A DNA stretch of 64,000 nt from Streptomyces sp. RKAG290 (GCF_023701695.1 NZ_JAJOZC010000001.1:2046001-2110000); one strand, 5' to 3'; numbered from the stretch's first letter, positions 36,159 to 45,232 are shown. Program-made: numbers and translations. The notes: a model not told the origin generated them from the sequence alone.

Positions 36159-37514
36159 GTGCCGACACCGACCAGCGCCAACTCCCGCCTGCGCGACACG
36201 ATCAACGCCGCCGGGTGCACATACGACGCACTCGCCAAGGACGTACGCCGCATCGCCGCCGAGAACGGCGAACTACTCCAGACCAACAAGTCGGCCATCT
36301 CCCACTGGGTGGGCGGTGCCCGCACACCGTCCGGCCAGGCAGGCCAGTACCTCGCCGAAGCCCTCTCCCGGCGGCTGGGACGCGTCGTCACCCGAACCGA
36401 GCTCGGCCTCCACTCACCCGACACGGAGTCGCCACCGGACACCGACCCCGTCACCGCGGTCACCGACCTCGGCCGCGCGGACGTCGAGCGCCGCCGCTTC
36501 CTCGCAATCGCCGCCTTCACCACGGCCGGCGTGGCCATGCCGCTCCTGCACGATCAGGAAGCCACCTCGCGGATGCTCCGCGCCCGCACCGCACGCTCCC
36601 TCGTCGGAAGCGACGACATCGACGTCGTACGACAGATCACGGCAGCCTTCAGCGCCGCCGACGAACGCCTCGGCGGCGGCCACGGCCTGACCACTGTTAC
36701 TGCCTACCTCGCCGACACCGCCGCCCCCATGCTGCGCGGACGGTTCCCCTCCGAACCCTTACGCCAGGCCGCCTTCGGCGCTGTCGCTGAACTCGCTTAC
36801 CTCGCAGGGTGGAAGCACCACGACCTCGGCCACGAAGGCGCCGCCCAGCGCTACTACCAGGTCGGCTACCAACTCGCCTGCGAAGCCGACCCCCACGGCC
36901 ACGCCGCCTGGATGATGCGTGCCCTCGCCCATCAGTCCCTCAGCCTCAAGCAACCCCACTACTGCGTGGACCTCGTCAAAGGCGCGCTCGCCCGCGGCCT
37001 CGGCCACGTGGACGGCCAGACCGAAGCCCTCCTCCACATCACGCACGCCCGCGCCTACGCAGCGGTCGGCGAGAACCCATTGGCCGCCCGCGCTCTCCTC
37101 GCCGCTGAAGACGCACTTCTGCGCGAGGACGGGCCCCAGCCCAGCTTCTCCCGCGTCAGCGGTCCCGCCGCCGGCACCGTGGCCAGCCACACCGCACGCA
37201 CGCTGACCGACCTCGCCGACCACATCGGTACGGAACAGCAGCACCGCGACGCGCTCACCCGCTGGGACCCGGAGAAGTACAAGCGAGTCCACGCCCTCAC
37301 CCACGCCGACCTCGGCGACAACCTCGCAGCCCAAGCCCGAGCCGACGAAGCGGTCGGGGCCTGGACCCAGGCCCTGGTCCTCATGGAGGGCATGACATCC
37401 GACCGCACCCGCAAGGCGATCACCTCGATCCGCTCCACGCTCGCGGTATACCAGCGCCGCCGCGTCCCAGGCGCAGCAGATCTCGCCCGCCGAGCCCGCG
37501 AGGCCCTCGCCTAA
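36159..37514 (+). CDS. XRE-family regulator with TPR-like C-terminus, contains a TTA codon
   Basis: A 451-residue regulator with GTG 36159 behind GCGGAGG. The N-terminal helix-turn-helix spans residues ~5-65 (SRLRDTINAAGCTYDALAKD, LLQTNKSAISHWVGGARTPS). A linker is followed by VERRRFLAIAAFTTAGVAMP and then ~350 residues of TPR-like helices (YYQVGYQLACEADPHGHAAW). This architecture is common in Streptomyces regulators near Nudix, methyltransferase and kinase-like genes. Codon 201 (36759-36761) is TTA, read only by the bldA tRNA, so full-length protein should appear mainly late in growth. The Nudix gene begins one base after the stop. Confidence 0.82.
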   Translation: MPTPTSANSRLRDTINAAGCTYDALAKDVRRIAAENGELLQTNKSAISHWVGGARTPSGQAGQYLAEALSRRLGRVVTRTELGLHSPDTESPPDTDPVTAVTDLGRADVERRRFLAIAAFTTAGVAMPLLHDQEATSRMLRARTARSLVGSDDIDVVRQITAAFSAADERLGGGHGLTTVTAYLADTAAPMLRGRFPSEPLRQAAFGAVAELAYLAGWKHHDLGHEGAAQRYYQVGYQLACEADPHGHAAWMMRALAHQSLSLKQPHYCVDLVKGALARGLGHVDGQTEALLHITHARAYAAVGENPLAARALLAAEDALLREDGPQPSFSRVSGPAAGTVASHTARTLTDLADHIGTEQQHRDALTRWDPEKYKRVHALTHADLGDNLAAQARADEAVGAWTQALVLMEGMTSDRTRKAITSIRSTLAVYQRRRVPGAADLARRAREALA

Positions 37515-37515
37515 C

Positions 37516-38046
37516 ATGCCCAACAACCCGCCCGACGAAGGGAACCCCGTGGCCCAGCAGACCGACAACCGCCCCCCGGCCCTCAAGCCGGCACTCGACT
37601 CCATGACCCTGCTTGTCGCGGCCGTCATCGTCCACGACAAGGCCACCAACCGCGTCGTCCTCCTCCAGCGCAGCGAGAACGCCAAGTTCGCCCAGGGGAT
37701 GTGGGACCTGCCCGTCGGCAAGAGCGAACCGGGCGAGCCCATCACTGAGACGGCAGTCCGCGAGCTCTACGAGGAGACCGGCCTCACGGTGAAGCCGGAG
37801 GCCCTCAAGGTCGCCCACATCATCCACGGAGCCTGGGGCGTTGAGTCCCCCAACGGCTTCCTCACGGTCGTCTTCGCCGCCTATGAGTGGACCGGCGAAC
37901 CCGAGAACCGCGAACCCCGCAAGCACGCCCAGGTCCGCTGGGTCGACGCGAACGCCATCCCCGAAAACTTCGTAGTCACCACCTCAAGCGCCCTCCACCA
38001 TTATCTAGGGGGAGACTCAGAGGTCTCCCTCGACGGCTGGCAATAG
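37516..38046 (+). CDS. Nudix hydrolase
   Basis: A 176-residue Nudix protein. The catalytic box GKSEPGEPITETAVRELYEE, followed by TGL, fits Gx5Ex7REUxEExGU exactly (residues ~70-92). The preceding QRSENAKFAQGMWDLPVGK and later HIIHGAWGVESPNGF complete the fold. It hydrolyses nucleoside-diphosphate-linked substrates; which one is unknown. ATG 37516 follows the regulator stop by one base, so the pair is co-transcribed and subject to the same bldA-linked control if transcription needs the regulator. A modified-nucleotide or RNA-cap-like substrate is possible given the HAD and methyltransferase neighbours. Confidence 0.85.
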   Translation: MPNNPPDEGNPVAQQTDNRPPALKPALDSMTLLVAAVIVHDKATNRVVLLQRSENAKFAQGMWDLPVGKSEPGEPITETAVRELYEETGLTVKPEALKVAHIIHGAWGVESPNGFLTVVFAAYEWTGEPENREPRKHAQVRWVDANAIPENFVVTTSSALHHYLGGDSEVSLDGWQ

Positions 38047-38200
38047 CAGTACGAACCCGCCCCGGCTATAGCCAGGGCGACCGTTCGCAACAGGCGGACG
38101 CGCGCCACGATCGTTCGCACGTCGTCAAGGCATCAAGCCCGTCGCCTCCGAGCCAAGCGATCCGGAAGTGTCGCAGGAGATCTGACGGGTCCCTGAGGCA

Positions 38201-41200
38201 TCACCTGCTGTACGGCGCCAGCGTCTTATTTCCGGCGACCACCAAAGAGTCGACGAGCATCTGCCATTCATCCAAGTTGCCGAGTTCCTCGGCCGCTCTG
38301 CGAATGTCCTTGAGCCAGCTATCCGAAAACCACGACTGCTTGACTGTGACACGTCCATCTTGAATGCACAGATCGGAGACCCAGGAAATGCCGCGGGTGG
38401 CTTGCACTTCCTTCGGGAGCTTTCGCAGGATGCCGATGAGCGCATCGACAGGCTTGGCCTCCCCGGGAGCGGTCAACAACCAATCCTCGATAGACCCAAC
38501 GAGGTCTTCAGCACGGGCCCAGTCGATGGGAAGACCGACGACCTCGTTGTACAGACCTTGCACCCACGGAAGAGGGTCCGGTAGTAGCGCAGCAGCGGCC
38601 CATGCGCCCCAGTGACGGTCGCGGTAGGGATTCAGGTCGTCACTCACGTAGCCAACGGCGTGGCGCAGCAAAGATGGCCAGACACCTCGGGCAGCTGCGG
38701 CTAGCCGCTCGTTCTCTGCACCTGCTGCGGCAAGGCCGTGCAGAAAGTTCGACATCAGTCCCGCATCTGCGCGAAGAGCATCGAGGTGCTCGAGCATCGG
38801 TCCGGCGTCACTGCCCGTTGCGAAGCATCCGAGCAGAGCTCGTGCGGCGGCCAGGGTATGCGTCCCGCGGTCGTCCGCGGACCAGCCCTCGTTTGCCTGC
38901 ACGACCATGGCGCGCCGCTGGACGTGGAGGAACACGGTGAGCAGCATGGCTGCGTCGTCGGTACAACAATGACCTGTCGACGCAGCGGCGCCGAGTCCGC
39001 GAATGGCTGCGTCGAGAACCGCGATGTCGACGGAGTCACCCGGTAGTTCCTGGAGGCGTCGGGCAACATCGCCGGTAACTCGGACCCTCGACCGTCGCTG
39101 GCCGTCCTGGTCCCACGGACCGATTTCTGCGCCACGGGCGGTCTCAAGCAACCAGTTCAACGCGGTCCGGTGGGTGCAGGGATCGAAGTGACATGGGGAT
39201 CTCCAGACGACATCGCATCCACGAGCGAGGTATAGCCGAGTCTCCAGGGACGCCTTGCCTGCCATCGCAAGACCAGCCTCGGCAATATCTTCGATCGAGC
39301 CGTCGGCCGCTGCCAGCGGCGCAGCCAGTGCGGGTGTTAGGAACGCCGGCACGGCTTGTGCCACGGCTCGGTCGGCACCAAGATCGAAAAACTGGTCCTC
39401 GTGACGTTGGTCCTCGGCCTCCTGGAAGGACAACGCGATGCCGACGACAAATTCCGTTGCGAACTTCGCTTCGTTGCCCAGCACCCCTGTATCACCAGTG
39501 GCAGCTCGTTCCACCGCTGCCCGGACAACGTGAGAAACGGCATTCAAATACCGGCTCGGGCTCACAGCTTCATCGTCTTCCAGCAGGGCACGGCCCGCCG
39601 CTAGGTCCGCGGCGATCTCATCCGACGGAGGAGGCATGTGATTGGCGCCAGTCTTGGCCGATCCCCAGTATCGATTCTGTATCCGCAAGCTAGTCTGCAC
39701 AGTCTCCTGGTAGGCCGCTTCCTTTTCTAGGGCGGCTCGCAACTCAGACGGGGGTTCGACCTCGATGTATACCTCATTGCCCTGTCGCTTGAGTCGATAT
39801 TGGTCCGCGTCCAGGCTGGCGGCCCAGTTCTTCGTAAGCTCCTGACTTATACCGATCCGGTCGCCATTTTCGACAAGCTTGTGGCCGACCTCCTTCAAAG
39901 CTGGGAAACGCTCCTGCCCGCCGTGCACCATCAGTTGCATGGCTACCTCACGCGGCGTCCATTGGCGACGTTCGAGGTTCTCAAGCCCCTCGGTTTTTAC
40001 ACTCAGCCCTGAATGCTCTCTCGTCACACGACCGAATTCCAACTCCCAGACGATCGGTTCGGCGAGGAACAGGTCAAGTTCGGTGTCGACATGCTGCATG
40101 TGGCGTGCGAGCAGCCCGAACAGCAACCCCGGAACCGCTAGATTCTCGCAGCCATTTAGGAGTACCTCAACGATTCTTTTCGGGGCTACGCCTCGGCTCA
40201 ACCACATGTCGGCAATCCGCTCCATTGCCTGAAGCGCGCTCATCGCCGAGTATGGGCCGACCGACGCGCCCCGGTACCAACTCCATACATGACTGTCGCC
40301 GACGTACAAGCGGGCAGTGCCGTCAATGTTCAGAATGGCACCGCGGTCCTCACCCTGCGGCTTCTCCGTATCACCACCAACACCCTCACCCTCGCCATCA
40401 AATGGATCACTCAACACAAAAGGCGGACTAGGGCGCGACAGCATTTCCACTCGCGCCTTCGCGCCACTATTCAAGATATTGTTCAACACCCGCACCGAAG
40501 TAGCCGGAGACGCCGTCTGGAATAGCTGCCAGAATCCACCAAAATAGTACTGAGAGAAAGGTACTCCGACCCCCTTCCACCGACCCTGGTGCTGTCGAAC
40601 ACCCTCATCTCGGTGCCAGAGTCGCTCGTTGTCAACGTAGTAGGCCATCATCAGCGTCGCCAATAGCTCCGGATCCCTCTGCGTCAAGGCTCGGGCACTC
40701 AACGGCGCGTCTGCTGCCGGGGCCAGGAAGGCTGGCGCGTCTTCCCCGATAGCCCGAAGGCAAGCTTCGACGGCATCATCGATGTCCGGACCGAGCAGCG
40801 CCAACGTTTCGACGAACTCCTCGCCAGTCAGGTGGTGATCCAGATCGCGCCGGCGTCGACGACGTTGCAGCATCCGTCCGGACGGTGCGTCCCCTTGGGC
40901 CTTGCGTAGAGGAAAGGAGTTCCAGTGCGCAAGTAGACGTTCCCGCAGACGGATTCGCAGTTCGTTACCAGCAGAAATGTTTGCCAAGGACAGAGCTTGC
41001 AGCCAATCCGCGAGCAGCTCGAAGGACTCTTTCGAAACGTCCCACGGTTGCTCGGAATCAAGGAGAATCCGCACAACGGGATTCGCGCTAGGCCGGTCGA
41101 TCAGCCCATTGACCTTATGCCTCTGCTGGATAACCCGAACCACGTCGCCGAGCACCAAGCCGACAGACTGATCCTTGCATGCTGACTTCAGGCATTCGTA

Positions 41201-43303
41201 CGCGAATGGCGTCTCCAGTACCGCCTCCACTGGGACATCACTCCATCGGATTCCGCGCGCAGCAGCGAACTCATCAAACTGCGAGCGCAGTTCGATGAAC
41301 TTCCGGACGGGCCGAGCACCCGGCGCTTTCAGCAGTCCTTTGCACGCAAGAGTGGCCGCCGACAGTGCCCACCGGGGCGCCCCCGCTGCCTGAAGCAAAT
41401 CGGTCGGGCTCTGGCCACGGACGAGAAGGATGGCAGTCGCGTAGCGTCGGACTTCGTCATGTGCAAAATCCGGCTGGTTCTGATATCGGCTCGGTGGCGC
41501 AAGCAGATGATCCCGACGCAGTGAGTCGACCGCTGCAGCATCGATGCCTGTGCTGGGTCGACGGCCCTCGGGCAGCTCCATGATTGCTGCGGCTACCGCG
41601 AGCAATGTCTGTTCGCGCGCCTCCGCCGAGCCGACACCGGGCCGCCCATCGCCCCGAACCATTCTGCTCCACACCAGATCAAGGCACTCCCACTCACCCA
41701 GTGACCTATCTGGCTCCGCACCGGTCCGAGCCAGAAGGTCCAGCACAACGGGTCTGCGCAGCAGCGAGTTCACGGGCAGGTCTCTTAGGACCGTACGCAA
41801 GAGTGGAAAGCGGCCTGAGACGACCGAGATGTCCTCATCGCCCAACGGTCGCATCGCAAAAGATGAAACGGACTTCGCGAACCCCAGCTCCACCTGCTCC
41901 CGTACGAAGCCCAGTGCCACGTCAGATGTCACCGCGACGAGCCCCAAACCCGCCGCAGCCGCTGCCAGCACCAGGTCGCTCAAGAGGCCGGCGGACCGCT
42001 CCAGAGCAGCATCAGCCGCGTCGATGACCAAGACCCGAGACGGTGCCGATGTCTCTGCGAGCACGTCTTCCAGCGACATCCCAAGTGCAGCTCGCAGCTC
42101 CAAGCTCGACTGCGGCAGACCTCGGAAGTTCACGACCACCCCTTGGAACCCGGCGGGGTCTGCGGCTTCCAGCTCTGCGACGGCCGACAGCGTCAGCGCA
42201 CTCTTGCCGATGCCCGACTCGCCGGATACCAACAGAGCCGAAGCACGAGTACCGGCATCGCGCAGGGCCTCAGCGAGTTGCTCACGGCGGTCGGCGAACG
42301 AGATCTCGACCGGTCCGCCGGATGACTCATCACCGATAGTGGTCCGAACGCCAGCGATAGCGAGCTTGCGTTGTTCAGCGAGCACCGACCACGCGTGTCG
42401 GCTTCGAGTCGCGGTCGACTCCAGGACCACATGAATGTCACGGCGAAGCATCTTGAGGTCCACCACGCCGCCCGTCGCGTCGTAGCGGGTTGCCTCGACC
42501 TCTAGCTGGTTCCGGACCTCCACCCCGTCGGCTGCAGCCGAAGCCACGACATCCAGCGACGTCGCGGCCGCCGCGCGGTCACCTTCATCCGGGCTCTGAA
42601 CCGCGAATCCGAGGATGTGTAGCCGACCAAGCAGCCGCCACGCCAGGCGCAGGGCCTCTTTCGGCGTGGTTTCGCCTTCGACCACCTTCTCGACCATTTT
42701 CAGGAAATGCTCATGGCGCTCGCGTACCGGCTTCGACCAGCGGCCATCGACGTCCATAGACGCTTGAAACGCCTCCAGGTCGGCATGAGCACGCGCGATA
42801 TCGCAGAGCGTTGCGAGCTCGTCCCACTGGTTGCGCCGACCGGCGGTCGCGACAGCCACCTGGTGAGCATCAGTGTCGAACTTCTCGACCTCGGCGAGCA
42901 GCGACCCAACCAGCTTCACCGTATCGTCATGGCTCTGCACGAAGTTTGGCGTTGCTCGACATGCCACGGCAAGGACGACCTTGGCTGCTTCATCACCGCA
43001 CTCAACGAGAAGGTCATCCACCGGGTGTGCCGGACCGGTTTGGAATGAGACCCTCCGAACCGGCAGTTCAGATACCTCCGCCCGTCTTGCGCCGGTCAAC
43101 ATGCCAGCGAGATAGACGGCCGCGACGCGGTGCGCGAACGAAACGCCGCCACCGCCTGTGGCGTAGGTGCTCGATCCTCGCTCCGTTTCACCGGCCGCAG
43201 CGGTGGCGCCCCGGGCGGTCGCATCCTGGGGAACAGTGGCAGATCCAAATGTCGCCTGGCCCTCGGACCGAGCAGCAGCATCCGGTGCAACAGACTCGTT
43301 CAT
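38201..43303 (-). CDS. Giant P-loop (STAND/NACHT-like) ATPase, candidate defence protein
   Basis: A 1700-residue protein starting at ATG 43303. Residues 1-330 are helical with no recognised enzyme fold. At about residue 360 is Walker A SALLVSGESGIGKSALTLSA, and near 425 a Walker B-like VLVIDAADAALERSAGLL. Further ATPase elements follow (LGLVAVTSDVALGFV, WECLDLVWSRMVRGDGRPG). The remaining ~1000 residues are long helical repeat sequence with no clear catalytic motif. This layout (N-terminal module, STAND-type NTPase, large sensor) is that of NLR-like antiphage proteins. Base composition is noticeably richer in A/T than the core. It is the last gene before attR and stands alone on its strand. 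Confidence 0.6.
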   Translation of the reverse strand: MNESVAPDAAARSEGQATFGSATVPQDATARGATAAAGETERGSSTYATGGGGVSFAHRVAAVYLAGMLTGARRAEVSELPVRRVSFQTGPAHPVDDLLVECGDEAAKVVLAVACRATPNFVQSHDDTVKLVGSLLAEVEKFDTDAHQVAVATAGRRNQWDELATLCDIARAHADLEAFQASMDVDGRWSKPVRERHEHFLKMVEKVVEGETTPKEALRLAWRLLGRLHILGFAVQSPDEGDRAAAATSLDVVASAAADGVEVRNQLEVEATRYDATGGVVDLKMLRRDIHVVLESTATRSRHAWSVLAEQRKLAIAGVRTTIGDESSGGPVEISFADRREQLAEALRDAGTRASALLVSGESGIGKSALTLSAVAELEAADPAGFQGVVVNFRGLPQSSLELRAALGMSLEDVLAETSAPSRVLVIDAADAALERSAGLLSDLVLAAAAAGLGLVAVTSDVALGFVREQVELGFAKSVSSFAMRPLGDEDISVVSGRFPLLRTVLRDLPVNSLLRRPVVLDLLARTGAEPDRSLGEWECLDLVWSRMVRGDGRPGVGSAEAREQTLLAVAAAIMELPEGRRPSTGIDAAAVDSLRRDHLLAPPSRYQNQPDFAHDEVRRYATAILLVRGQSPTDLLQAAGAPRWALSAATLACKGLLKAPGARPVRKFIELRSQFDEFAAARGIRWSDVPVEAVLETPFAYECLKSACKDQSVGLVLGDVVRVIQQRHKVNGLIDRPSANPVVRILLDSEQPWDVSKESFELLADWLQALSLANISAGNELRIRLRERLLAHWNSFPLRKAQGDAPSGRMLQRRRRRRDLDHHLTGEEFVETLALLGPDIDDAVEACLRAIGEDAPAFLAPAADAPLSARALTQRDPELLATLMMAYYVDNERLWHRDEGVRQHQGRWKGVGVPFSQYYFGGFWQLFQTASPATSVRVLNNILNSGAKARVEMLSRPSPPFVLSDPFDGEGEGVGGDTEKPQGEDRGAILNIDGTARLYVGDSHVWSWYRGASVGPYSAMSALQAMERIADMWLSRGVAPKRIVEVLLNGCENLAVPGLLFGLLARHMQHVDTELDLFLAEPIVWELEFGRVTREHSGLSVKTEGLENLERRQWTPREVAMQLMVHGGQERFPALKEVGHKLVENGDRIGISQELTKNWAASLDADQYRLKRQGNEVYIEVEPPSELRAALEKEAAYQETVQTSLRIQNRYWGSAKTGANHMPPPSDEIAADLAAGRALLEDDEAVSPSRYLNAVSHVVRAAVERAATGDTGVLGNEAKFATEFVVGIALSFQEAEDQRHEDQFFDLGADRAVAQAVPAFLTPALAAPLAAADGSIEDIAEAGLAMAGKASLETRLYLARGCDVVWRSPCHFDPCTHRTALNWLLETARGAEIGPWDQDGQRRSRVRVTGDVARRLQELPGDSVDIAVLDAAIRGLGAAASTGHCCTDDAAMLLTVFLHVQRRAMVVQANEGWSADDRGTHTLAAARALLGCFATGSDAGPMLEHLDALRADAGLMSNFLHGLAAAGAENERLAAAARGVWPSLLRHAVGYVSDDLNPYRDRHWGAWAAAALLPDPLPWVQGLYNEVVGLPIDWARAEDLVGSIEDWLLTAPGEAKPVDALIGILRKLPKEVQATRGISWVSDLCIQDGRVTVKQSWFSDSWLKDIRRAAEELGNLDEWQMLVDSLVVAGNKTLAPYSR

Positions 43304-43397
43304 GTGTTCCTCGGTGGCATCGTGCTATCAGTGGCCGCACTGCTCACCGTAGCCGTGCGTCGAGAGCCGTGAAGTGGTATCGCATCAGTCCCTTCCC

Positions 43398-43416
43398 GGT
43401 CCGCACACAGTCCGCA
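43398..43416. repeat. Right arm-type site candidate
   Basis: GGTCCGCA at 43398-43405 and GTCCGCA at 43410-43416, in the same orientation and nearly the same spacing as the pair beside attL. Confidence 0.48.
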
Positions 43417-43464
43417 GGACACCCGATCAGGACCGTCACGACCCATCGCTGGCCAACGGTAAAC

Positions 43465-43515
43465 GGCCAGGTCAACGGCCCGCAGGGAAAATCCCTGCAG
43501 GTCGCCGACCTGGCC
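43465..43515. repeat. Nested inverted repeats beside attR
   Basis: Outer arms GGCCAGGTC (43465-43473) and GACCTGGCC (43507-43515) enclose inner arms GCAGGGA and TCCCTGC (43482-43498) with a three-base loop. It ends eight bases before attR. It could be a terminator-like cruciform or a protein-binding site for excision. Confidence 0.6.
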
Positions 43516-43523
43516 CATTACTA

Positions 43524-43546
43524 GGAGACCAAGAAGGCCTGATCTC
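43524..43546. repeat. attR: right direct repeat of integrated element
   Basis: GGAGACCAAGAAGGC, then C, then TGATCTC: the same as attL except one base. It would encode the sodN C-terminus (ETKKA-stop), as expected if the crossover copied the gene end. Confidence 0.88.
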
Positions 43547-43594
43547 CGGCCAGGCCCAGTGACCCGCGTTCGCGTGGGCCATGTCGCCTACCTG

Positions 43595-43650
43595 ACCGCA
43601 CCCGGCCCGCAGGCCGCCTCACAACGGCGTCCATGCGGGGCGGGTGCGGT
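43595..43650 (+). terminator. Probable original sodN terminator
   Basis: ACCGCACCCGGCCCGC (43595-43610) and GCGGGGCGGGTGCGGT (43635-43650) pair with one mismatch and are followed by CTTTT. It lies 49 bases past attR, where the sodN terminator would be in an unoccupied chromosome. Confidence 0.65.
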
Positions 43651-43731
43651 CTTTTCTGCGGCTTTCGCCTCTCCCCTGGGGGTAACTCGTCCGCCGCCGA
43701 ATAACTGCCGATCACCGTAGGCGAGTTCCGA

Positions 43732-45207
43732 TCACGGCCGCTCCGGACGCGCCCGCCGCGGCCGCAGGAAGACGGCCGCGAGCAGCGCGCCGGCCAGGAC
43801 CAGTGCCGAGTTGACCAGGATGGCGAGCGAGACGCCGGACAGGACGGCCTGCGGGCCGCTGTCGCCGAGGCCGGACATCCGGGCGGTGGCGACGGCGCTC
43901 ATGACCGGGATGCCCAGGGTGATGCCGACCTGCTGGGTCATGGTGGCGAGGCCGGTGGCCAGGCCCTGTTCCTCGTCGGGGAGTCCGGAGGTCGCGGTGA
44001 CCATGAAGCCGACGATCACCAGCATGTTGCCGATGCCGCCGACGAACGTGGCCGCCAGCAGGAGCCAGATCCAGAGGCCGGACGTGCCGAGCGCCACGAG
44101 CGAGAGCGTGGCGACGGCCTGGACGACGCCGCCGGCGACGATGGTCGTCCGGTTGCCGAAGCGGCCGACCGCACGGCCGCCGAGGGTGCCGCCGATGACG
44201 GTGCCGACGCCCAGGACACCGAAGGCGAGACCGGTGGCCAGGGGCGAGTAGCCGAGCACCTCCTGGAGGTAGAGCGTCAGCAGGAAGACCAGCGAGGTCT
44301 CGGTGACGAAGGCGATCAGCCCGGCGGCGTTGCCCCAGATCACGCTGCGGCGCTTGAGGATGCGTACGGGCACGAGCGGTGCGGTGGCCCTCTTCTCGAC
44401 GAACCAGAAGCCGATGAGCAGAGCGACGCCGGCGAGGAGGGCGGCCAGGGTGGTGGGCGTGGTCCAGCCGGTCGCACCGGCCTGCGTGAGCCCGTAGACC
44501 AGGAGCAGCAGTCCGCCGGTGACGGTCACGGCTCCGGGCACGTCGAGCCGGGGGCGGTCGGCCGGGCGCGAGTCAGTGATGACGGCCGGGGCCAGCGCGA
44601 CGACGAGGGCGGCGACGGGGACGTTGACGAAGAAGGCCCAGCGCCAGGAGAGCAGATCGGTGAGCAGCCCGCCGAGGATCGCGCCCGCGGTGAACCCGGC
44701 CGACATCAGGGCCCCGTTGAGGCCCAGGGCGCGCTCCCGCAGCGGCCCCTCCTTGAACGCGGTGGTCAGCAGGGCGAGTCCGGCCGGGGTGACGGCCGCG
44801 GTGGCGAGGCCCTGGAGGACGCGGGCGGCGAGCAGGACCTCGGGCGAGTTCGCCAGTCCGCCCAGCGCCGAGGAGAGGCCGAGCACGACCATGCCGCCCA
44901 CGAAGAGGCGCTTACGGCCGACGAGATCGGCTACGCGGCCGAACAGGAGCGTGAACCCGGCGGCGGCCAGCGCGAAGGCGGTGGCTATCCACTGCAGGTC
45001 CGGGAGGGAGAAGCCGAGCCCCTCGCCGACGACGGGAAGCGCGACGTTCAGGATCGAGAAGTCCACGGCGATCATGAACTGGGCGCCGAGGAGAAGAGCG
45101 AGGACGAGCTTCTGCCGGCCGGTCATGCGGGGTGCGGCCGCCGACGGAGCGGTGCCGGCCTGAGCGGTGCCGGTGGTGCGTGAGGGGGTCTCGCTGGGTG
45201 CGGACAT
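43732..45207 (-). CDS. MFS multidrug efflux transporter (DHA2/EmrB-QacA type)
   Basis: A 491-residue proton-driven exporter with 14 predicted membrane helices. Examples are QKLVLALLLGAQFMIAVDFS, FFVNVPVAALVVALAPAVI and a C-terminal LAILVNSALVLAGALLAAVF. Family motifs include DFSILNVALPVVGEGLG (motif D1-like) and GRVADLVGRKRLFVGG (motif A). It is divergent from a TetR gene with two shared dyads between them, the classic drug-pump/repressor arrangement. The substrate is unknown. A membrane location and a role in toxic-compound export are well supported by family. Confidence 0.9.
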   Translation of the reverse strand: MSAPSETPSRTTGTAQAGTAPSAAAPRMTGRQKLVLALLLGAQFMIAVDFSILNVALPVVGEGLGFSLPDLQWIATAFALAAAGFTLLFGRVADLVGRKRLFVGGMVVLGLSSALGGLANSPEVLLAARVLQGLATAAVTPAGLALLTTAFKEGPLRERALGLNGALMSAGFTAGAILGGLLTDLLSWRWAFFVNVPVAALVVALAPAVITDSRPADRPRLDVPGAVTVTGGLLLLVYGLTQAGATGWTTPTTLAALLAGVALLIGFWFVEKRATAPLVPVRILKRRSVIWGNAAGLIAFVTETSLVFLLTLYLQEVLGYSPLATGLAFGVLGVGTVIGGTLGGRAVGRFGNRTTIVAGGVVQAVATLSLVALGTSGLWIWLLLAATFVGGIGNMLVIVGFMVTATSGLPDEEQGLATGLATMTQQVGITLGIPVMSAVATARMSGLGDSGPQAVLSGVSLAILVNSALVLAGALLAAVFLRPRRARPERP

Positions 45208-45232
45208 GGTCGGCCTTCCTCGGAGAGAGGTT

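Larger units (their letters stand above)
25214..43546. mobile_element. Integrative mobilizable element in the 3' end of sodN
   Basis: An 18.3 kb insertion bounded by 23-bp near-identical repeats. It holds a tyrosine integrase beside attL, an XRE regulator, an excisionase-like HTH, a DUF3631 ATPase, a MobC-like protein and a relaxase, then cargo to 43303. No FtsK/TraB-like DNA pump or spore-spread (Spd) genes are visible. It is therefore better called mobilizable than a self-transmissible AICE. On the far side of attR lies a hairpin that looks like the original sodN terminator. The 1700-residue cargo gene has visibly more A/T than the flanking core. Confidence 0.88.
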
